A stretch of DNA of 64,000 bases from Streptomyces drozdowiczii. GTDB taxonomy: Bacteria; Actinomycetota; Actinomycetes; Streptomycetales; Streptomycetaceae. Positions 63,980 to 64,000 of the stretch are shown piece by piece. The stretch is taken from contig NZ_CP098740.1 in the NCBI RefSeq assembly GCF_026167665.1, forward strand, positions 186,001 to 250,000, written 5' to 3'. Below the pieces are notes generated by a model that was not told the DNA's origin, searched no databases, and saw only the letters and a list, made by a program, of their open reading frames with translations. The position numbers and the translations under genes are program-made. Every line of letters begins with the position of its first letter. The first letter of the stretch is position 1.

Positions 63980-64000
63980 CGGCCCGGCCCGCACGCGCAC

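Overview
The window is actinomycete chromosome, almost certainly Streptomyces or a close relative. It has very high GC with strong third-position G/C bias, many GTG/TTG starts, and typical Streptomyces families (DUF3626, DUF5133, SUKH-4, MmyB-like XRE regulator, PhlD-type type III PKS, CebR-box cellulase, Rph-type rifamycin phosphotransferase). I saw no tRNA, rRNA, CRISPR array, insertion sequence, phage or plasmid gene. Gene orientation changes often and many convergent pairs share strong hairpin terminators.

Regions. 1-8 kb: small accessory genes (zinc ribbon, ThuA, RidA, GNAT, SUKH-4), a secreted subtilisin-like protease, and a universal-stress-protein/class III cyclase operon behind a near-perfect 34-bp palindrome. 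8-11.7 kb: a rifamycin-inactivating phosphotransferase preceded by a rifamycin-associated-element-like inverted repeat, then a sirtuin. 11.6-16.4 kb: small redox, membrane and unknown proteins and a cation/proton antiporter. 16.5-21.8 kb: a MacB-like ABC exporter divergent from a histidine kinase/response regulator pair. 21.8-28 kb: membrane-anchored Mrr-like nuclease, a decayed GNAT gene, MFS permease, F420-type oxidoreductase, TetR-DoxX pair and an OAT2-like ornithine acetyltransferase. 28-43.6 kb: a GH5-FN3-CBM2 cellulase with a perfect CebR box, lipid phosphatase/kinase genes, a two-unit Lrp regulator, a GH25 lysozyme, a TerD-VWA protein and other single genes.

43.7-58.8 kb is the most interesting region. 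It is a minus-strand operon of seven genes in which every stop overlaps the next start: NRPS (C-A-T), NRPS (C-A-T-TE fused to an MFS exporter), a stand-alone acyl/aryl-AMP ligase, NRPS (C-A-T), MbtH, a stand-alone carrier protein and a stand-alone condensation domain. Specificity residues read by eye suggest serine for the termination module, glycine for the third NRPS, and an uncertain, perhaps basic residue for the first. The thioesterase has Cys where Ser is usual. Two 13/14 matches to the CebR box lie inside NRPS coding sequence. The product is unknown to me.

58.8-64 kb: a possible -35/-10 promoter for the NRPS operon, a frameshifted coiled-coil/winged-helix protein, a cold-shock protein, a 730-bp stretch with no convincing gene, an MmyB-like regulator, a type III PKS, a NUDIX hydrolase and a GNAT.

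Data quality: five genes carry an apparent single-base frameshift. All have the same polarity (one base missing), and at least three lie in short G or C runs. I regard most as probable assembly errors. One of them removes the stop codon of the NRPS-MFS gene, so that frame runs on about 1 kb into its neighbour.
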